Positions 47,585-49,936 of a stretch of 49,936 bases of DNA are shown here, piece after piece. Made by a program: the position numbers and the translations under genes. Location: NCBI GenBank assembly GCA_903877095.1, contig CAIRCP010000030.1, positions 1 to 49,936 on the forward strand. Direction: 5' to 3'. Below the pieces are notes generated by a model, which worked only from the letters and a program-made list of their open reading frames with translations, had not been told where the DNA came from and searched no databases. Source of the DNA: an uncultured Actinomycetes bacterium. GTDB lineage: Bacteria; Actinomycetota; Actinomycetes; Mycobacteriales; Mycobacteriaceae. Each line of letters starts with the position of its first letter. Positions within the stretch are counted from its first letter, which is position 1.

Positions 47585-49291
47585 ATGATCGACTCAACGG
47601 AGAATCGCGAGACGCGTCGTAGCAAGGCGCGTCGGGCCAAGACGTCGGCTGTGGCGGGAGTGGCGGCCACGGCGATGAGCCTCGGACTTGCAACGACCGG
47701 TGGGGTGCCGGCAGCGAACGCCGACGTCAATATCACCTGGAATCCGGCGTACACCGCGGGCGCTATTGCCGGCCTGCTGAATTTCGTCGGTAACGCGGTG
47801 CCGGGCCTGAGCATCGGCGGGGGGCTCTACGACTCGGGGCCGCCGCAGTCCGCGTTCATCAGCATCGATTCGGGCGTCGGCTTCGTCGGCAATGTGAACC
47901 TCACGCTCCTGCTGAAGTACCTGAACGACGGCTCGGTCAAGGGCCTGTACAACACCATCGGCTCAATCCCGCAGCCGACTTGCACCACGGGCAACTACGC
48001 ATCGAACTGCCGGTACGTGCTGGAACTGGCCACCTCCCAGGCGACCCAGAATCTCGTTGAGGCCTATCGGACGCAGATCCAGAGCGTGACCACCGGGCAG
48101 ACCCCGAACGGGTTCATTCCGTTCGAGGCGGCGCCGAACTCCACGGAGGCTCGCCCCACCCAGACCAACCAGGCGCTGGCCTTCGTTCAGAACCCGTATC
48201 GACCCAACGGCGGCTTCTACTCCCGCTTCCCGCAGTGGTCGGGGTTGTTCGGGATCAACCCGGCCATGCCGGCGGCCGGAAGGGTCGTGTCGCCCGATAA
48301 GAAGATCGCGCTGAACACCTCGACCATCGACGTCACGTGGGCCTACGACCCGAACGCCGACCTGCCCGAGGTCCCGAGCCTGCTGGCGTTCGCCAATTCA
48401 CTGTCGGCGGCGCTGCCGCTCAACCTGATCACCGGAGCCCTGGAAGGCCTGGTTCTGGCCAATGCTGCCGGCGAAGCCGTCACCACCACAACCCTCGGAC
48501 TCAACCTGGCGGCGGTCCTGCAATTGGGACCGCTGCCCGTCATCGGAACGCTCGGCATGACTCCTGGTCTGGCGTATTACGGGACGCTGGTGGGCGATCA
48601 GTTGCCGCTGCTGGCTCCGTCGCGGCTGTCGGCGCTGGCCATCAATGCGCTACTCAAGGCCGTCAACAGCCCTTACCTGCTGGGCAACCCGTTCCAGGAC
48701 GCCATTGAGCCGGCGCTGAAAATCCTGGTCAACATCGCCTACCCGGATGTGGTCACACCCACGGACGGGGGCACCTACAACCGCACCTTCCTGACCGGCG
48801 GGACCAACATCCCGTTCAACTCGGTGGAGCCGCTCACTCCGGAGGAGAAGAAGGCCGTCCCCGGCGATGTGTGGGACGCCTTGAAGGCCGGTGTTCAGGC
48901 GCAGTTGGACAAGCAGTTCTGGGGAATCATCGTGCCGAACCCGAATAAGCCGCCGGCCGGAGCGGCCACCCCGGCAGCGGCGGCGATCAAGGCTGCGGCG
49001 GCCACCCCGGCTCCGCAGGCCGATCCGGTTGCGGTCCCCGTCGAACCGGCTCCTGCGGTGCAGGTCTCGGCTCCGGCTGCGGATCCGGCTCCGGCCGCGG
49101 ATCCGGCTCCGGCCGCGGATCCCGATCCGGCGGTGGAGGTTCCGGCTGTCGAGGTCCCGTCTCGAGCAGAGACCCCCGCCTCGGTCCCCGCGCCGCCCGT
49201 CAGCGGTCATCGCGGTGCGGCGTCGTCCTCGGACAACTCCGACGCTCCCAAGGCGGTGGCGTCGACCGGACGTCATCGCGGCGCGGCCTAG
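47585..49291 (+). CDS. Secreted PE-PPE-domain-like protein
   Basis: 568 residues from ATG 47585, after GAAAGGAGT. A signal peptide ends at about residue 46 (ATTGGVPAANA|D). Residues about 48 to 440 resemble the PE-PPE domain found C-terminal to PE and PPE proteins: VLELATSQATQNLVEAYRTQ (a possible relic of the nucleophile motif), PNGGFYSRFPQ, DVTWAYDPNADLPEVPSL, and AIEPALKILVNIAYPDVVTP. The serine hydrolase GxSxS-type motif is not clearly kept. Residues about 455 to 568 are an Ala/Pro/Val tail ending in SSSDNSDAPKAVASTGRHR, shared with the broken first copy. Likely secreted and cell-wall associated; enzymatic activity uncertain. Confidence 0.75.
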   Translation: MIDSTENRETRRSKARRAKTSAVAGVAATAMSLGLATTGGVPAANADVNITWNPAYTAGAIAGLLNFVGNAVPGLSIGGGLYDSGPPQSAFISIDSGVGFVGNVNLTLLLKYLNDGSVKGLYNTIGSIPQPTCTTGNYASNCRYVLELATSQATQNLVEAYRTQIQSVTTGQTPNGFIPFEAAPNSTEARPTQTNQALAFVQNPYRPNGGFYSRFPQWSGLFGINPAMPAAGRVVSPDKKIALNTSTIDVTWAYDPNADLPEVPSLLAFANSLSAALPLNLITGALEGLVLANAAGEAVTTTTLGLNLAAVLQLGPLPVIGTLGMTPGLAYYGTLVGDQLPLLAPSRLSALAINALLKAVNSPYLLGNPFQDAIEPALKILVNIAYPDVVTPTDGGTYNRTFLTGGTNIPFNSVEPLTPEEKKAVPGDVWDALKAGVQAQLDKQFWGIIVPNPNKPPAGAATPAAAAIKAAAATPAPQADPVAVPVEPAPAVQVSAPAADPAPAADPAPAADPDPAVEVPAVEVPSRAETPASVPAPPVSGHRGAASSSDNSDAPKAVASTGRHRGAA

Positions 49292-49304
49292 CAATCACTC
49301 GACC

Positions 49305-49343
49305 GACTCCGCCGGGCCCCCGACACAGGGGCCCGGCGGAGTC
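49305..49343 (+). terminator. Long hairpin terminator after the second copy
   Basis: GACTCCGCCGGGCCCC (49305-49320), loop CGACACA, GGGGCCCGGCGGAGTC (49328-49343): a perfect 16-bp stem, and a near copy of the hairpin at 43961. This supports duplication of the whole unit, including its end. Confidence 0.88.
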
Positions 49344-49410
49344 GCATGTATCGGGTGAACACAGGGTGAATAACCGCCCATCTCGCTGGCCGAACCGACA
49401 GACTGGAGAT

Positions 49411-49767
49411 ATGACCGACAAGCCGCTTTTCCGCTCCGTCATCGACTGGCTCCGCGCCGGCTACCCGAGTGGAGTGCCAGGTCCGGACCGGGTGCCGCTA
49501 CTCGCCCTGCTGCGCGACACCCCGCTCACCGAAGACGAGGTCAAAGCCGTCGTGCGAGAGATCACCGATCATCAGGCTGAGGTGTTGCAGGACGGGGTTC
49601 TCGGCCACGACGAGATCGAGAAGTTCATCGAAGGGGTCGCCCACCACGACGGCGGCCCGGAGAACATCAAGCGGATCGCCGACCTCCTGGCCGCTCAGGG
49701 GTGGACGCTGGCGCCCGCACTGGAGGCGGCCGATAAAGCGCTCGGGGAGGATCTCGGGGAGGATTAA
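49411..49767 (+). CDS. DUF3349 family protein
   Basis: 118 residues from ATG 49411, with GGAG 5 bases upstream; an earlier GTG at 49366 lies within the region after the terminator and is less likely. The pattern VIDWLRAGYPSGVPGPDRVP then LLALLRDTPLTEDEVKAVVR, followed by IEKFIEGVAHHDGGPENIKR and LAAQGWTL, is typical of mycobacterial DUF3349 proteins, small all-helical proteins of unknown function. The gene is complete. Confidence 0.85.
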   Translation: MTDKPLFRSVIDWLRAGYPSGVPGPDRVPLLALLRDTPLTEDEVKAVVREITDHQAEVLQDGVLGHDEIEKFIEGVAHHDGGPENIKRIADLLAAQGWTLAPALEAADKALGEDLGED

Positions 49768-49770
49768 GCC

Positions 49771-49917
49771 TCGCGCAGCGACTCGGTAACTTCCGCCTGA
49801 TTCGATCCCTCGTCCCCGCGCGCCGCTTACGCGTCGCGCAGGCTTGGACGGCGCGCCGCTTACGCGTCGCGCAGACTTGGACGGCGCGCCGCTTACGCGT
49901 CGCGCAGCGACTCGGTA
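49771..49917. repeat. Short repeat tract at the contig end
   Basis: A 33-bp unit (CGCGCCGCTTACGCGTCGCG plus a CAG-CTTGGACGG end) occurs at 49819-49851 and 49852-49884 with one base difference, and partly again from 49885. The 18-base string TCGCGCAGCGACTCGGTA occurs at both 49771-49788 and 49900-49917. It could be a genuine minisatellite or an assembly loop; it directly abuts the adapter. Confidence 0.75.
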
Positions 49918-49918
49918 T

Positions 49919-49936
49919 AGATCGGAAGAGCACACG
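49919..49936 (+). other. Illumina adapter sequence (contamination)
   Basis: AGATCGGAAGAGCACACG matches the start of the standard Illumina TruSeq read-through adapter over all 18 bases. It is not genomic. Frames starting from it on the minus strand give artefact proteins beginning MCSSDL or MLFRS. Confidence 0.97.

Noticed and set aside
45000..47814. Long Pro-rich and Arg-rich open frames opposite and beside the PGRS gene
   Set aside because: They are frame shadows of the GGC/AAC repeat composition and have no family similarity or start signals.
49498..49935. Minus-strand protein beginning MCSSDLYRV and containing repeats of ARRVSGAPSK
   Set aside because: Its start is encoded by adapter sequence and the rest is antisense to the repeat tract and the DUF3349 gene.

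Overview
The window is high-G+C DNA from a fast-growing mycobacterium (Mycolicibacterium/Mycobacterium type). The evidence is a Gly-Asn-rich PGRS protein beside a PE-PPE-like secreted protein, several acyl-CoA dehydrogenases, a class Ib ribonucleotide reductase (nrdHIE plus a separate nrdF), and a backbone whose order (cstA, fadE22-like, cyp136-like, TetR, SDR, nrdHIE, TetR, nrdF) matches, from memory, the M. tuberculosis Rv3063 to Rv3048 region read backwards. The last 18 bases (49919-49936) are Illumina adapter, so this is a raw contig end.

Layout. 1-8.7 kb: a cut-off CPBP protease start, a secreted Ala/Pro-rich protein, a SOUL heme-binding protein, two acyl-CoA dehydrogenases, cstA with an overlapping ybdD-type gene, then a GNAT-AAA+ fusion and a small winged-helix regulator. 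8.7-12.7 kb: a fadE22-like gene broken by two compensating single-base indels, and a second large acyl-CoA dehydrogenase facing it. 12.8-26.7 kb: a SIMPL protein, then a tandem array of MASE1-(GAF)-SpoIIE phosphatases interleaved with a complete [NiFe]-hydrogenase maturation set (hypBA leftward, hypFCDE rightward). A fourth, internally deleted phosphatase sits between hypA and hypF. No hydrogenase structural genes are present. 26.6-28.1 kb: a TauE/SafE exporter, a CsoR-family regulator with CstR-type cysteines, a 41-residue Cys-rich protein and three matching palindromic operators.

28.1-34.5 kb: a P450, its divergent TetR and an SDR, then nrdHIE under a tandem pair of NrdR boxes. 34.5-41.2 kb lies between nrdE and nrdF. 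It holds a DUF5997 gene beside a HTH-less LysR effector-domain gene, a BsuBI/PstI-type restriction-modification pair that has replaced the middle of a DODA-type dioxygenase gene, a decayed enoyl-CoA hydratase, a geranylgeranyl-reductase-like flavoprotein and a TetR. 41.2-42.4 kb: nrdF with its own NrdR box pair and a strong terminator.

42.6-49.3 kb is a tandem duplication of a [PGRS protein + PE-PPE-like secreted protein] unit. The first copy has collapsed by deletion into an out-of-frame fusion; the second is intact. Both end in near-identical long hairpin terminators. A DUF3349 gene, a short 33-bp repeat tract and the adapter end the window.

The most unusual features are the MASE1-SpoIIE array woven through the hyp genes, the GNAT-AAA+ fusion, the sulfur-type CstR/TauE switch with three operators, and the collapsed PGRS duplication. 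Because raw adapter is present, the fadE indels and the fusion junction should be confirmed from reads before being taken as biology.
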